DNA from: Verrucomicrobiia bacterium
Lineage (GTDB): Bacteria; Verrucomicrobiota; Verrucomicrobiia; Limisphaerales; JADLHS01
Direction: 5' to 3'
DNA: 59,572 bases
NCBI GenBank assembly: GCA_011525685.1
Contig: WYBW01000060.1
Span: 1 to 59,572, forward strand
Position numbers and translations under genes: made by a program. Below the pieces are notes generated by a model. That model saw only the letters and a list, made by a program, of their open reading frames with translations, was not told where the DNA came from and searched no databases. Of the stretch, positions 1 through 8,677 are shown piece after piece. Numbering within the stretch: the first letter of the stretch is position 1; the number at the start of each line of letters is the position of its first letter.

Positions 1-437
1 GGCAAAGCTGCGACTGCCGGGTTGAATTTGCCCGGCGGCCAAGTTGTTCACAAGGCCGCTGCGCTCCCGCTTCCCCGGGCGTCGCTCCGCGTCCTCGTGA
101 ACAACGTTGGGAACGGTATCAGGCCGCGCGCCCATGAGTCCTGCGTCTCTGCCAACGGGTGAACGCTTTGAGCGGGTCGGTAAAGATTCAGACTTGAAAG
201 GCTCCGAACCAACCCAGGGCCGCTCAAAAGTTTGACGTAAACTGTTGATTCGGGTCGAGGCCCGAAGCTCGAAGCCCGGAATCCGAATGGCGCGGGCACG
301 CTCGGACAGGCAAGCCTTTCGGCCTTCGGATTTCGACCATCGGATTCCTACGCCACAGCTTACGAAGTAGAATCGAGCGGTCCTGGATCAACGAACCCCC
401 TTGCCAGCGTCGGGGGAACAACCTACCTTGCCGCGCC
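1..437. repeat. Intergenic foldback repeats upstream of feo
   Basis: No convincing gene is visible here. Bases 43-51 (GTTGTTCAC) and 97-105 (GTGAACAAC) form a perfect 9-bp inverted repeat around a 45-nt loop. Bases 240-350 are built from short CCGAA/TTCGG words (CCGAAGCTCG, GGAATCCGAA, CTTCGGATTTCG) that can fold back on each other. The same word family recurs near 9.91-10.08 kb and 54.93-55.20 kb, so this is probably a dispersed foldback element. The promoter for the feo genes must lie here, but I could not pick one confidently. Confidence 0.5.
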
Positions 438-734
438 GTGAAGAAATCGCCACCGCCCGCAAAAATCCTGGACGGCCACTGTGCCGAACCTGAAACGTGT
501 CCGCTCACGCGGGTGGCGGCGGGAACGGTCGTTTGCGTAAAGGAGCTGGCTTTGGCCCCCGACCTGCGCGACCGCTTGCGCGAAATGGGCCTGGGCGAGG
601 AACAACAGGTCAAACTGGTCAGCCGGCAGGCCAGCGTCATCTGCCAAGTGTGCAACGCTCGCGTGGCCTTGAGCGAGGAACTCGCCGCCGCCATCCTCGT
701 CGAGCCGGTCGCGCCCTCCACCTCCAACCAATAA
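438..734 (+). CDS. feoA: FeoA-domain protein, first copy (98 aa)
   Basis: This is a small SH3-like FeoA protein, a cytosolic accessory of the FeoB ferrous iron transporter. The core (about residues 25-90) has the family pattern LRDRLREMGLGEEQQVKL, a hydrophobic strand, then a C-terminal ALSEELAAAILVEP segment. It starts with GTG. Two cysteines in the C-terminal half (ICQVC) are a small oddity for FeoA. The next FeoA gene follows after 1 nt and feoB after a further 129 nt, so the three are probably one operon. Assignment of family is firm; the exact role of each FeoA copy is not known from sequence. Confidence 0.85.
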   Translation: MKKSPPPAKILDGHCAEPETCPLTRVAAGTVVCVKELALAPDLRDRLREMGLGEEQQVKLVSRQASVICQVCNARVALSEELAAAILVEPVAPSTSNQ

Positions 735-735
735 G

Positions 736-990
736 ATGCCCGGCTTGACCCAACCGTTGACCTCCGTGGCCGTGGGCACCACCGCCACGGTCGCGGAAAT
801 CAAGCTGCCCCCGGCCAGCCGCCCGCGCCTCATGGAAATGGGTCTGCTTGTCGGCACTCCGGTCGAGCTGATCCGGTTCGCTCCCTTGGGCGACCCGGTC
901 GAGATCAGGGTGCGCGGCTACAATCTCACGCTGCGCAAACACGAAGCGGAACAGATTCTGGTGCAGGTGCCCGGGGCCGGTCAGGGATGA
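736..990 (+). CDS. feoA: FeoA-domain protein, second copy (84 aa)
   Basis: This is a second SH3-like FeoA protein with the classic pattern: an N-terminal strand (SVAVGTTATVAEI), RPRLMEMGLLVGTPVELI in the middle, and a C-terminal RGYNLTLRKHEAEQILV. It matches textbook FeoA better than the upstream copy. It begins with ATG one base after the stop of the first feoA, implying co-translation, and precedes feoB. Two FeoA paralogs beside one FeoB occur in several anaerobic or microaerophilic lineages. They are thought to modulate FeoB GTPase or pore activity. Confidence 0.88.
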   Translation: MPGLTQPLTSVAVGTTATVAEIKLPPASRPRLMEMGLLVGTPVELIRFAPLGDPVEIRVRGYNLTLRKHEAEQILVQVPGAGQG

Positions 991-1119
991 CGGATGTCTT
1001 GACCAATCACCGACCGTGGCGAGGCCGAGCCGCTGACGTCAACACCACCGCAATTCACCGACAAAGAATCGCAAGCCACCGCCAACGACCCCTCGCTTGA
1101 ACCGGTAACCTGCAATCCG

Positions 1120-3432
1120 ATGACGACGAGCAGCGCGACAGGACAATCCGGGGGCGAGGAGGCCCGCGCTGAAAGCCCCACGGCGGCGCACCCAGCCAAA
1201 CCAACTTACGTCGCGCTGACGGGAAATCCCAATTGCGGGAAGACCACGCTGTTCAATGCCTTGACGGGTCTGCGCGCCAAGGTGGGCAATTACGCCGGCG
1301 TCACCGTCGAACGCAAGGAAGGTCGTTTGATCGGCGCGCCTGCGGGCCGCGACCTCCGCGTGCTCGATCTGCCGGGCACCTACAGCCTCAGTCCGCAATC
1401 ACTCGACGAACAAATCTCCCGTGACGTTCTGTTGAACCGCCTGCCGGAACTGCCGCCGCCCAGCCTGATGGTGGTGGTGGTGGACGCCTCCAATCTCCAG
1501 CGGAATCTCTATTACGCCACCCAGGTCGTCGAACTGGGGCATCCCACGATCATCGCTTTGAACATGGTGGACGTGGCGGAACAGAACGGTCAGGTGATTG
1601 ACGCGGCCAAACTCTCCGAAGTGCTGGGCGTGCCGGTGTTGCCGGTGGTGGCCAGCGCCGGGCGGGGGGTGCCGGAACTGCGCGAAGCCATCGTTCGCGC
1701 GCTGCAATCCCCGGCCAACACCCGACCGCGACAGTTCTGCCAGTTGCCCGGACCGTTCCGCATCGAGGCCACGAAGCTGGCAGACCTGCTGGCGGAAACC
1801 TTTCACGAACGGCGCAATCAAGCCACCGCCGAGGCGCTCCTGTTGTTGAGCAACGAGCGGGCACTGGCCTCCAGCGCCTCGCATTATCCCCAGCGCATCC
1901 AGGAGGCGGTGGCCGCCGCGCGGCAGCGACTCGAGACTCAGGGCGTGGACTGGCGGGGCGCGCCGATTGAGTGGCGTTACGCGCGCGTGGCCGAAATCCA
2001 GCAGGCCGTCACCACGGCCAGCGCGCCGCCGGGCGAGACGTTCAGCGACAAACTGGACCGCGTGCTCACGCACAAGGTCTGGGGCACGATCATTTTCGTC
2101 GCCATCATGGCATTGATCTTCCAGAGCATCTTCACGTTCGCCGAGTATCCGATGAACTGGCTGGAAGGCGGCGTCACCTGGCTGGGCGGGTTGATCGAAG
2201 GCGCGATGCCAGCGGGGGATTTGCGGGACCTGCTGGTCAAGGGCGTCATCGCCGGCGTGGGCGCGGTGGTGGTGTTCCTGCCGCAAATCCTGCTGCTGTT
2301 TCTGTTCATCGGTTTCCTGGAGGACACCGGTTACATGGCGCGGGCGGCGTTCCTGATGGACCGCGTGATGAGCCGGGTGGGGTTGCACGGCAAAAGCTTC
2401 ATCCCCATGCTGAGTTCGTTTGCGTGCGCCATCCCCGGCATCATGGCCACCCGCACAATCGAAAGTCCCAAGGACCGGCTGGTCACCATCCTGGTGGCGC
2501 CGCTGATGAGTTGTTCGGCGCGGTTGCCGGTTTACACCCTCTTGATTGCCGCCTGCATCCCGCAACGGACGGTGTTCGGTTTCTTCAAACTGACCGGGTT
2601 GACCATGCTGGCAATGTATCTCCTGGGCATCGTGGTGGCGTTGCTCATGGCCTGGTTGTTCAAGCGGACCTTGCTCAAGGGAGAAACGCCCATGCTCATC
2701 ATGGAACTGCCGCCCTACAAGCGGCCGCTGTTGCGCGTGGTGCTGCGGCACATGTGGGATCGCTCGAAAATCTTTCTGCGCCGCGCCGGCACGGTGATCC
2801 TGGGCATCAGCATCGTGCTCTGGTTTCTGGCCACCTATCCCCGAAGTGGTCAACTGGAGGAACAGTTTGAAACCCGGCGCGCCGCCATCACCAACACCTT
2901 CAGCGCCGTCAGCCTGCCGACCGCCACCGGTTCGGACGCCGGCCGGCTTGCCGAACTGGAGGATCAACTCACCGCGGTGGACAAGGAGGAAGCGGGCGAA
3001 AAGTTGCGGCACAGTTTTGCCGGACGCCTGGGACGCCTGATCGAGCCGGTGATCGCGCCGCTGGGATTCGACTGGAAAATCGGCATCGGCATCGTGGCGT
3101 CGTTCGCGGCGCGCGAAGTGTTCGTCAGCACCATGAGCACGGTCTATAACGTCGGGGATTTCGATGATTCCGAGGCGGGCCTGACGACGCTGGCCGACAC
3201 CTTGAAATCCCAAGTCCGGTCGGATGGCGCGCCGGTCTATACGACGTTGACGGGGATCACGCTGATGATCTTTTACGTGTTCGCGCTGCAATGCGTCAGC
3301 ACGGTGGCCGTGGTGCGGCGGGAGACGAATTCGTGGAAGTGGCCTATGTTTCAGTGGCTCTACATGGGCGTCCTGGCCTGGGTGTTTGCGTTTGTGGCCT
3401 ATCAGGGCGGACGGTTGCTGGGTTTCGAGTAA
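1120..3432 (+). CDS. feoB: Ferrous iron transporter FeoB (770 aa)
   Basis: FeoB is the inner-membrane Fe(II) permease with an N-terminal G-protein domain. The P-loop GNPNCGKTT is at residues 35-43, the G3 motif DLPGT at 83-87 and the G4 motif NMVD at 148-151. A helical GDI-like spacer follows, then Gate/Nucleoside-recognition membrane segments from about residue 310 (LTHKVWGTIIFVAIMALIF onward), including the conserved FLEDTGYMARAAFLMDR and FIPMLSSFACAIPG segments. The length is normal for the family. The ATG start is preceded by a 129-nt gap after feoA. About 25 extra N-terminal residues before the G domain look unstructured. A perfect hairpin lies just after the stop codon. Confidence 0.96.
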   Translation: MTTSSATGQSGGEEARAESPTAAHPAKPTYVALTGNPNCGKTTLFNALTGLRAKVGNYAGVTVERKEGRLIGAPAGRDLRVLDLPGTYSLSPQSLDEQISRDVLLNRLPELPPPSLMVVVVDASNLQRNLYYATQVVELGHPTIIALNMVDVAEQNGQVIDAAKLSEVLGVPVLPVVASAGRGVPELREAIVRALQSPANTRPRQFCQLPGPFRIEATKLADLLAETFHERRNQATAEALLLLSNERALASSASHYPQRIQEAVAAARQRLETQGVDWRGAPIEWRYARVAEIQQAVTTASAPPGETFSDKLDRVLTHKVWGTIIFVAIMALIFQSIFTFAEYPMNWLEGGVTWLGGLIEGAMPAGDLRDLLVKGVIAGVGAVVVFLPQILLLFLFIGFLEDTGYMARAAFLMDRVMSRVGLHGKSFIPMLSSFACAIPGIMATRTIESPKDRLVTILVAPLMSCSARLPVYTLLIAACIPQRTVFGFFKLTGLTMLAMYLLGIVVALLMAWLFKRTLLKGETPMLIMELPPYKRPLLRVVLRHMWDRSKIFLRRAGTVILGISIVLWFLATYPRSGQLEEQFETRRAAITNTFSAVSLPTATGSDAGRLAELEDQLTAVDKEEAGEKLRHSFAGRLGRLIEPVIAPLGFDWKIGIGIVASFAAREVFVSTMSTVYNVGDFDDSEAGLTTLADTLKSQVRSDGAPVYTTLTGITLMIFYVFALQCVSTVAVVRRETNSWKWPMFQWLYMGVLAWVFAFVAYQGGRLLGFE

Positions 3433-3436
3433 CCCT

Positions 3437-3454
3437 CGCCGCCTCAAGGCGGCG
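3437..3454. terminator. Hairpin between convergent feoB and sulfatase
   Basis: CGCCGCC and GGCGGCG form a perfect 7-bp stem around a TCAA loop, 4 bp after the feoB stop and 66 bp from the end of the convergent sulfatase. No T-run follows, so termination is plausible from position rather than shown. Confidence 0.45.
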
Positions 3455-3519
3455 GTTGTGCCCCATTCGCTTTCTGAACGAACACACCGGCGGGAAAGCC
3501 GGCGTTACCAGGCTCAAGG

Positions 3520-4965
3520 TCACGGTTGAGCAGGACCTGCTTTCTGCTTCTTCTTTTTCATCGCGGGCGGCTGCGATTCGACCGGACCGGGATTCTTGGT
3601 CGGCATTGGAGCGCCAATCTCTTGTCGCCATGCGGCCAGCATCTGATGCAACGTCCTGGTTTTGTCCGGGAGCTTCGCGGCAAGATTGTTCGTCTCGCTC
3701 AGGTCTTGGCGAAGGTTGTAGAGCTCCAGCCGCCCGTCCTCGAAAAACTCGTGCAGTTTCCAATCGCCTGAACGGACGACGCCGGCGGGTGTGGTGCGCC
3801 AGGCGCCGGGACCGGCCCCCAGGTAACCCGGGAAGTGCCAGTAAATCGCCGCGCGATTGAGTTTCTCGCGACCACCACTGAACAGCAGTCCCGCGCAGCT
3901 TACCCCATCGAGCGGATGATTGACCGGCCGGGCCGCCCCGGCGATCTCCAGCAACGTCGGGTAAAGGTCCACGCTGGTGATCGGCTCGCCGCAAGTTGTC
4001 CCCGGCGGAATTCTTCCCGGCCAGCGGAAAATGAACGGCACGCGAATTCCGCCCTCGTAAAGCATCCCCTTGCCGCCGCGCAACGGCGCGTTGTCGGTGA
4101 TGCTGCGCTCCTGTCGAATGCCCTCGCGCTGGTAGCCGCCCACCCCGCCGTTGTCGCTGGAGAAAATCACCAGCGTCTTCTCGGAGAGTTTCAGTTCGTC
4201 CAACAGCGCGAGAATCCGTCCCACACTCTCGTCCACGCTGTAAATCATCGCGGCGTAGGTGGCGTCGTGATGGCCGCCCACCGGCTCGCGGCCCTTGAAT
4301 CTCTCGATCAAATCCGGTTTGGCCTGGAAGGGCGAATGAACACCAAAGTGCGGCAGATAGAGAAAGAAAGCCCTCTGCTGGTGGCGGCGGATGAAGTCCA
4401 GCGCCCGGTCCGTGAGAAAGTCGGCGAGATACTGACCTTGCGGGTAATCCGTCTTCGGATTGGTGTTGAAATCGAAATGCGCGCCGGCGCTTTCGATCGC
4501 TTCATCGAAACCCCGCCGCGACGGGTGATGCTCCACGTCGTTGCCCAGGTGCCATTTGCCGAACATCCCCGTCGTGTAACCGGCCTGCTGGAGCGCCTGG
4601 GCGACGGTGACTTTCTCCAGCGGCAGTTTCGTGACGTTATCCACGGGCCGCATCGGGCGGCTCTGCCAGTTGAACCGTTCGATCCCGCCGACCGTGTAAA
4701 CGCCGGTGCGCGGTCCGTATTGGCCGCTTAACAGCGCTGCCCGCGTGGGCTGACAATTCGGCCCGCAAGTGTAGCCGTCCGTGAAGCGGATGCCCTGGGC
4801 GGCAAGCCGGTCGAGGTTGGGCGTCTCGTAAAAACGGCTGCCGTAACTGGCGAGGTCCGTGTAGCCCAGATCATCGGCCAGGATGAAGACGATGTTCGGC
4901 TTGTTCGCGGCCTCGGAAACCAGTCCCGTGGTCAGCAGCGCCAGGCAGGCGATGAAAGTCTTCAT
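3520..4965 (-). CDS. Secreted sulfatase 1, S1 family (481 aa)
   Basis: This is a type I (formylglycine) sulfatase that hydrolyses sulfate esters. An N-terminal signal peptide (MKTFIACLALLTTGLVSEA) predicts export. The metal-binding pair is DD at 31-32 (FILADDLGY). The modification motif is C71-Q-P-T-R, followed by AALLSGQYGPRTG, and KWHLG and SSDNGG are present downstream. The chosen ATG has GGAG a few bases upstream; an ATG 15 bases earlier is also possible. The C-terminus ends in a lysine-rich tail (KKKKQK). It is convergent with feoB and is the only sulfatase here on the minus strand. Substrate cannot be read from sequence. Confidence 0.92.
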   Translation of the reverse strand: MKTFIACLALLTTGLVSEAANKPNIVFILADDLGYTDLASYGSRFYETPNLDRLAAQGIRFTDGYTCGPNCQPTRAALLSGQYGPRTGVYTVGGIERFNWQSRPMRPVDNVTKLPLEKVTVAQALQQAGYTTGMFGKWHLGNDVEHHPSRRGFDEAIESAGAHFDFNTNPKTDYPQGQYLADFLTDRALDFIRRHQQRAFFLYLPHFGVHSPFQAKPDLIERFKGREPVGGHHDATYAAMIYSVDESVGRILALLDELKLSEKTLVIFSSDNGGVGGYQREGIRQERSITDNAPLRGGKGMLYEGGIRVPFIFRWPGRIPPGTTCGEPITSVDLYPTLLEIAGAARPVNHPLDGVSCAGLLFSGGREKLNRAAIYWHFPGYLGAGPGAWRTTPAGVVRSGDWKLHEFFEDGRLELYNLRQDLSETNNLAAKLPDKTRTLHQMLAAWRQEIGAPMPTKNPGPVESQPPAMKKKKQKAGPAQP

Positions 4966-5134
4966 CTTGCTCCGGAGCATAATCAGCCTGCGTTGCTTGC
5001 CAATTCCAAACACCCAGGCGAAATCCAAGTCAACGGCAGGGCTGCCCCGATTCGCCTCCGCCGCGAGGGTGAGGATGGCCGGCGGCTAACAAGCCATGTT
5101 TGCGGATAAAAGACCCCAGCGGCCGCTTCTCGCC

Positions 5135-5368
5135 ATGAGCAAAGCCCAAATCCTCCTGGAATTGCCCCGGCTCAAGCCAGACGAGCTTCAAGAAGTCATG
5201 GATCGGATTGTCGCACTGGAGGACGCCCAGCTTCTGAACGGAGACGAAGCCATGCCGGAGGAAAAGGCCATGCGTGACCGTGAACTGGAGGAGTATCAGC
5301 AGGATCCACGAGCTGCTTCGAGCTGGGAGGAAGCTCAAGCCCGCGTTCGCCAATCACCCAAAAGGTGA
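5135..5368 (+). CDS. Addiction-module antitoxin-like protein (77 aa)
   Basis: This is a short acidic, helical protein. It opens with KAQILLELPRLKPDELQEVMDRI and ends with a charged stretch typical of small antitoxins paired with ParE/RelE toxins (the 'addiction module component' type). Its stop codon overlaps the GTG of the next reading frame (GTGA), the usual arrangement for antitoxin followed by toxin. That toxin frame is truncated (5365-5481), so the antitoxin now appears orphaned. The start at 5135 gives the natural family length; an in-frame ATG at 5096 is possible. Function is inferred from layout and family resemblance. Confidence 0.6.
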   Translation: MSKAQILLELPRLKPDELQEVMDRIVALEDAQLLNGDEAMPEEKAMRDRELEEYQQDPRAASSWEEAQARVRQSPKR

Positions 5369-5481
5369 GATGGCACATCATCATCCGCCCGCGTGCGGTA
5401 TCCGATCTGCAGGAGGCCAAGCTCTATAGCATAATGCTGCATCAGATCCCGAAAGCCAGGCTCTGTCATAACTGGGCTTGA
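5365..5481 (+). pseudogene. Truncated ParE/RelE-type toxin remnant
   Basis: The frame starts at a GTG overlapping the antitoxin stop and encodes WHIIIRPRAVSDLQEAKLY, the characteristic N-terminal strand and helix of ParE-like toxins. It then loses similarity and stops after 38 codons. ParE proteins are normally about 90-100 residues and need their C-terminal strands, so this is a dead toxin. The antitoxin before it is intact. Confidence 0.6.
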
Positions 5482-5629
5482 AGCATATCAAGCAGGGCGC
5501 TCGGATTTTCGATGACACTTTCCAACACAGACCAGCATCATCGCTGACAATAAAATTCAGGTTCGCATCACGGCAGTTGCTCCATGATTGCTTGCTGCGA
5601 CGCCTCCACCGCTGTTCTACTTTCCGCCA

Positions 5630-8600
5630 ATGAAACAGGTTTGCCTCCAAGTGCTGGCGCTGTATGCGGCGGGTGTGCTTGCGGCCAGTTGCGAAGCTGG
5701 ACTTTTCCCGGGCGCCCGGTGGGACCAGCGGCCGCCCGAACAAGTCGGCCTGTCGCGCGAAAAGCTCGACGCCCTCAGCAAACTGGTTGGCGGACGCGGG
5801 TGCGTCGTGCGGCATGGTTACATGGTCTATGCGTGGGGCGACCAGAGCAAAAGCTCGGACGTGGCCTCGGCGTTCAAGCCGGTGCTGTCCACTTTGCTGC
5901 TCATGGCGGTGCAGGAGGGGCGGTTGAACAGTGTGGACGAACTCGTGGCCGACTTCGAGCCGCGGCTCAAGTCGCTGAACAACGGCAAGGACGCAGGCAT
6001 CACCTGGCGTCACTTGGCGTCGCAAACATCCGGCTATGGTCTGGTTGAACCGCCGGGCATGGCGTATTCCTACAACGACTTCGCGCTGGCGCTGTATTAC
6101 GACACGCTCACGCACAAGGTTTTCAAGACCAACGGCACGGAGGTTCTCCGATCTCGCCTGGCCGAGCCGCTCCAGTTTGAGGACGATTTCAGCTTCAACG
6201 CGTTCCGGCGGCCGGATCGGGACGGGCGACTCGCGCTGTCGGTGCGCGACTTTGCGCGAATTGGTTTGCTCCATCTTCGCGGGGGAAGATGGCGGGACCA
6301 GCAACTCCTCCAACCCGGGTTCATCCGCATGGCCATCGGCAGCCCGATCCCCACGGACACGCCGCTCACGAGTGGGCGCGAGGCGGAGATGTTGCCGGGA
6401 CAACGCACGGTTGGCGGCACGCGGAACATCACGCCCGTCGGCCCGGGTTGTTACAGTTTCAACTGGTGGTTGAACCGGACGAACAAGGCTGGCCAGCGGC
6501 TCTACGTGGATGCGCCACCGGACATGTATGTCGCCAGCGGTCACGGCGGCAAACGCGCGCTCTGGATTCTTCCGAGTCTGGACCTGATCGTGAGCTGGAA
6601 CGACTCGCCGATTGACGATCACGACCAATCACCCGGCAATCCGGACTCGAAGTGCAATCAGGCGGCGCGGTGGATGGTCGCTGCTGTGACGGGTGGCGAG
6701 GGCAACGCTCAAACGAACCCCCTCATCCGGCCTTCGGCCGCCCTCTCCTCCAGCGGGGGAGAGGGCCGGGTGAGGGGGAGTCCAGAAGCGCCAAAGTGTG
6801 TTCTCGGCATCGAAGGCACGAAATTCACCGTGAACGGAAAACCGGCATTTCTTCACGGCATCAGTTATTACGGCGCGCTGGGAGCAAGGGAGGATTTCAT
6901 CAGGCAAGACCTGGACGATCTGCAACGATTCGGTTTCAACTGGATTCGGGTCTGGGCCAACTGGCGGGCGTTCGAGGCGGACGCGGCGGCCGTGGACGGG
7001 GACGGACGCCCGATTGCCGAGGGGATGGAGCGGCTCAAACGCCTCCTGGCCGAGTGCGACCGGCGCGGCCTGATCGTGGACGTGACGTTCTCGCGCGGTA
7101 ACGGCGTCACCGGCCCACCCCGGCTCCAGACACTCGAGGCCCACCGGCGGGCGGTCGAAAGCGTGGTGACCGCGTTGCAGCCGTGGCGCAACTGGTATCT
7201 CGACCTGAGCAACGAGCGGAACATTCGCGATACTCGTCACACCAGTTTTGAGGACCTGCGAGCGCTCCGTGATGTAGCCCGGCAATTGGACCCCCGGCTT
7301 CTGGTCACCGCTTCGCAGGGCGGGGACATTTCGCGCGACGAACTGCGGAAGTATTTGGAGGTGGCGCAAGTGGACTTCGTCACACCGCATCGCCCGCGGG
7401 ATCCCAGGTCACCCGACCGGACGGAGGCAATCACGAAGCAACTCTTCGAATGGATGAAGGAAACGGGCCGGGTGGTGCCGGTTCATTATCAGGAGCCGTT
7501 TCGTCGCGGATACGGCAACTGGAATCCCAGGGCGGAAGATTTTGTGCGCGATCTGCGGGCGGCCATGGCCGGCGCCGCGGCGGGTTGGTGCTTTCACAAT
7601 GGCGACCAGCGAGCCGCTCCGGACGGCCAACCGCGCCGCTCGTTTGATCTGCGCGAGAGGCGACTGTTCGATCAACTGGATGACGAGGAGCGCAAGGCGG
7701 TCGAGTTGATGAGAGCGGTGGTCAGCCCGGACAGAACCGCGCCGGGAACGAAAGTGACGATCAAGGACGGCAAATGGCGTCTCAACGGCGAAGTCACTTA
7801 TCCCGGCAGCCGCGCCGAAGGTTTGCTCATGAACGTCCGCATGGTAAACGCCGTGTTCGAGGATACCCAGCGGTCCGAATTTGATCCGGAGGCCAACACC
7901 GACGAGTTCATCGCTCAGATTCCCGATTACGTGGCCAGCGGCGTCCGGGCCTTCACGCTCAATCTTCAGGGCGGCATGCCCGGTTACGAGGGCGCGGTGA
8001 ATTCCGCCTTCAATCCTGACGGCTCACTGCGCGAGGGTTATCTGCGACGCGTGCGCCGGGTCATCGAAGCCTGCGACCGCAACGGGGCGGTGGTCATCCT
8101 GGGCTGCTTTTATCAGCGTCAGGACCAGATATTGCGCGACGCCGACGCCGTGCGGGCGGGTGTGAGCAACGTCGTGAAGTGGGTGACGGAGAGCGGGTTT
8201 GGGAACGTGGTGCTGGAGATTTCGAATGAGTTCGATCACGGCGGTTTCGATCATTCCGTGCTGAAAACGGTGGAGGGGCAGGTGGAACTGATCGGACTGG
8301 CCAAAGGGCTTGCGCCGGACTTGCTTGTTTCAAGCAGCGGCCTGGGCCACGGCCGCATCCCCGAACCAGTCGCGCAAGCCAGCGACTTCATCCTGATTCA
8401 CTTCAACGGCACGCCGCTGGAACAGATTCCCGGGCGCATCGCCGCCTTGAAACATCATGGCAAACCGATTGTCTGCAATGAGGACGACAAGACCGGCGTG
8501 CGCGGCGCGGAAGCGGCGCGGTTGAGTGTGGCCAACGGGGCGTCGTGGGGGTTGATGTTGCAGCGGTTGAATCAACACTTCCCGTTTACCTTCAACGGCG

Positions 8601-8653
8601 CGGTGGATGATCCAGCGATCTACCGGACACTGAGCGAGTTGACCAGCCCTTGA
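5630..8653 (+). CDS. Serine hydrolase fused to two TIM-barrel hydrolase-like domains (1007 aa)
   Basis: This is an exported multidomain enzyme. After a signal peptide (residues 1-22) comes a class-C beta-lactamase/esterase-like domain to about residue 360: S80-A-F-K83 is the SxxK nucleophile motif, YSYND (146-150) the middle motif, and GHGGK near 304-308 stands for KTG. A low-complexity join (363-383) follows. Two glycoside-hydrolase-like barrels come next: residues about 391-705, with N528-E529 after LDLS, and about 708-1007, with N866-E867 after LEIS and a second acidic N950-E951 in PIVCNEDD. The second barrel keeps both expected catalytic glutamates; the first is less clear. The ATG at 5630 gives the best signal peptide. 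Substrate is unknown, but the sulfatase neighbourhood suggests carbohydrate. Confidence 0.75.
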   Translation: MKQVCLQVLALYAAGVLAASCEAGLFPGARWDQRPPEQVGLSREKLDALSKLVGGRGCVVRHGYMVYAWGDQSKSSDVASAFKPVLSTLLLMAVQEGRLNSVDELVADFEPRLKSLNNGKDAGITWRHLASQTSGYGLVEPPGMAYSYNDFALALYYDTLTHKVFKTNGTEVLRSRLAEPLQFEDDFSFNAFRRPDRDGRLALSVRDFARIGLLHLRGGRWRDQQLLQPGFIRMAIGSPIPTDTPLTSGREAEMLPGQRTVGGTRNITPVGPGCYSFNWWLNRTNKAGQRLYVDAPPDMYVASGHGGKRALWILPSLDLIVSWNDSPIDDHDQSPGNPDSKCNQAARWMVAAVTGGEGNAQTNPLIRPSAALSSSGGEGRVRGSPEAPKCVLGIEGTKFTVNGKPAFLHGISYYGALGAREDFIRQDLDDLQRFGFNWIRVWANWRAFEADAAAVDGDGRPIAEGMERLKRLLAECDRRGLIVDVTFSRGNGVTGPPRLQTLEAHRRAVESVVTALQPWRNWYLDLSNERNIRDTRHTSFEDLRALRDVARQLDPRLLVTASQGGDISRDELRKYLEVAQVDFVTPHRPRDPRSPDRTEAITKQLFEWMKETGRVVPVHYQEPFRRGYGNWNPRAEDFVRDLRAAMAGAAAGWCFHNGDQRAAPDGQPRRSFDLRERRLFDQLDDEERKAVELMRAVVSPDRTAPGTKVTIKDGKWRLNGEVTYPGSRAEGLLMNVRMVNAVFEDTQRSEFDPEANTDEFIAQIPDYVASGVRAFTLNLQGGMPGYEGAVNSAFNPDGSLREGYLRRVRRVIEACDRNGAVVILGCFYQRQDQILRDADAVRAGVSNVVKWVTESGFGNVVLEISNEFDHGGFDHSVLKTVEGQVELIGLAKGLAPDLLVSSSGLGHGRIPEPVAQASDFILIHFNGTPLEQIPGRIAALKHHGKPIVCNEDDKTGVRGAEAARLSVANGASWGLMLQRLNQHFPFTFNGAVDDPAIYRTLSELTSP
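6718..6779. repeat. In-frame CCCTC/GAGGG palindrome within the tri-domain gene
   Basis: CCCCCTCATCCGGCC and GGCCGGGTGAGGGGG form long opposing arms enclosing CCCTCTCC/GGGAGAGG. The same CCCTCACCC...GGGAGAGGG words occur in the intergenic element at 22.92-23.16 kb. Here the palindrome is translated as a Ser/Gly/Arg-rich linker exactly between the serine hydrolase and the first barrel. Confidence 0.75.
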
Positions 8654-8662
8654 GAGTTCAAA

Positions 8663-8677
8663 GGCGGGAAGCCCGTC
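8663..8677. terminator. Hairpin between convergent genes
   Basis: GGCGGG and CCCGTC pair (one G-T) around AAG in the 24-bp gap between the stops of two convergent genes. There is no T-run, so it is only a candidate bidirectional terminator. Confidence 0.35.

Noticed and set aside
1399..3447. Long open frame antisense to feoB
   Set aside because: It mirrors FeoB codons and is rich in His/Gln/Arg as expected from antisense GC-rich sequence. Similar antisense frames over every sulfatase and the atp genes were also dropped.
5479..5550. Minus-strand peptide VLESVIENPSALLDML
   Set aside because: It looks protein-like but is about 25 residues with flanking stops and I could not tie it to any family.
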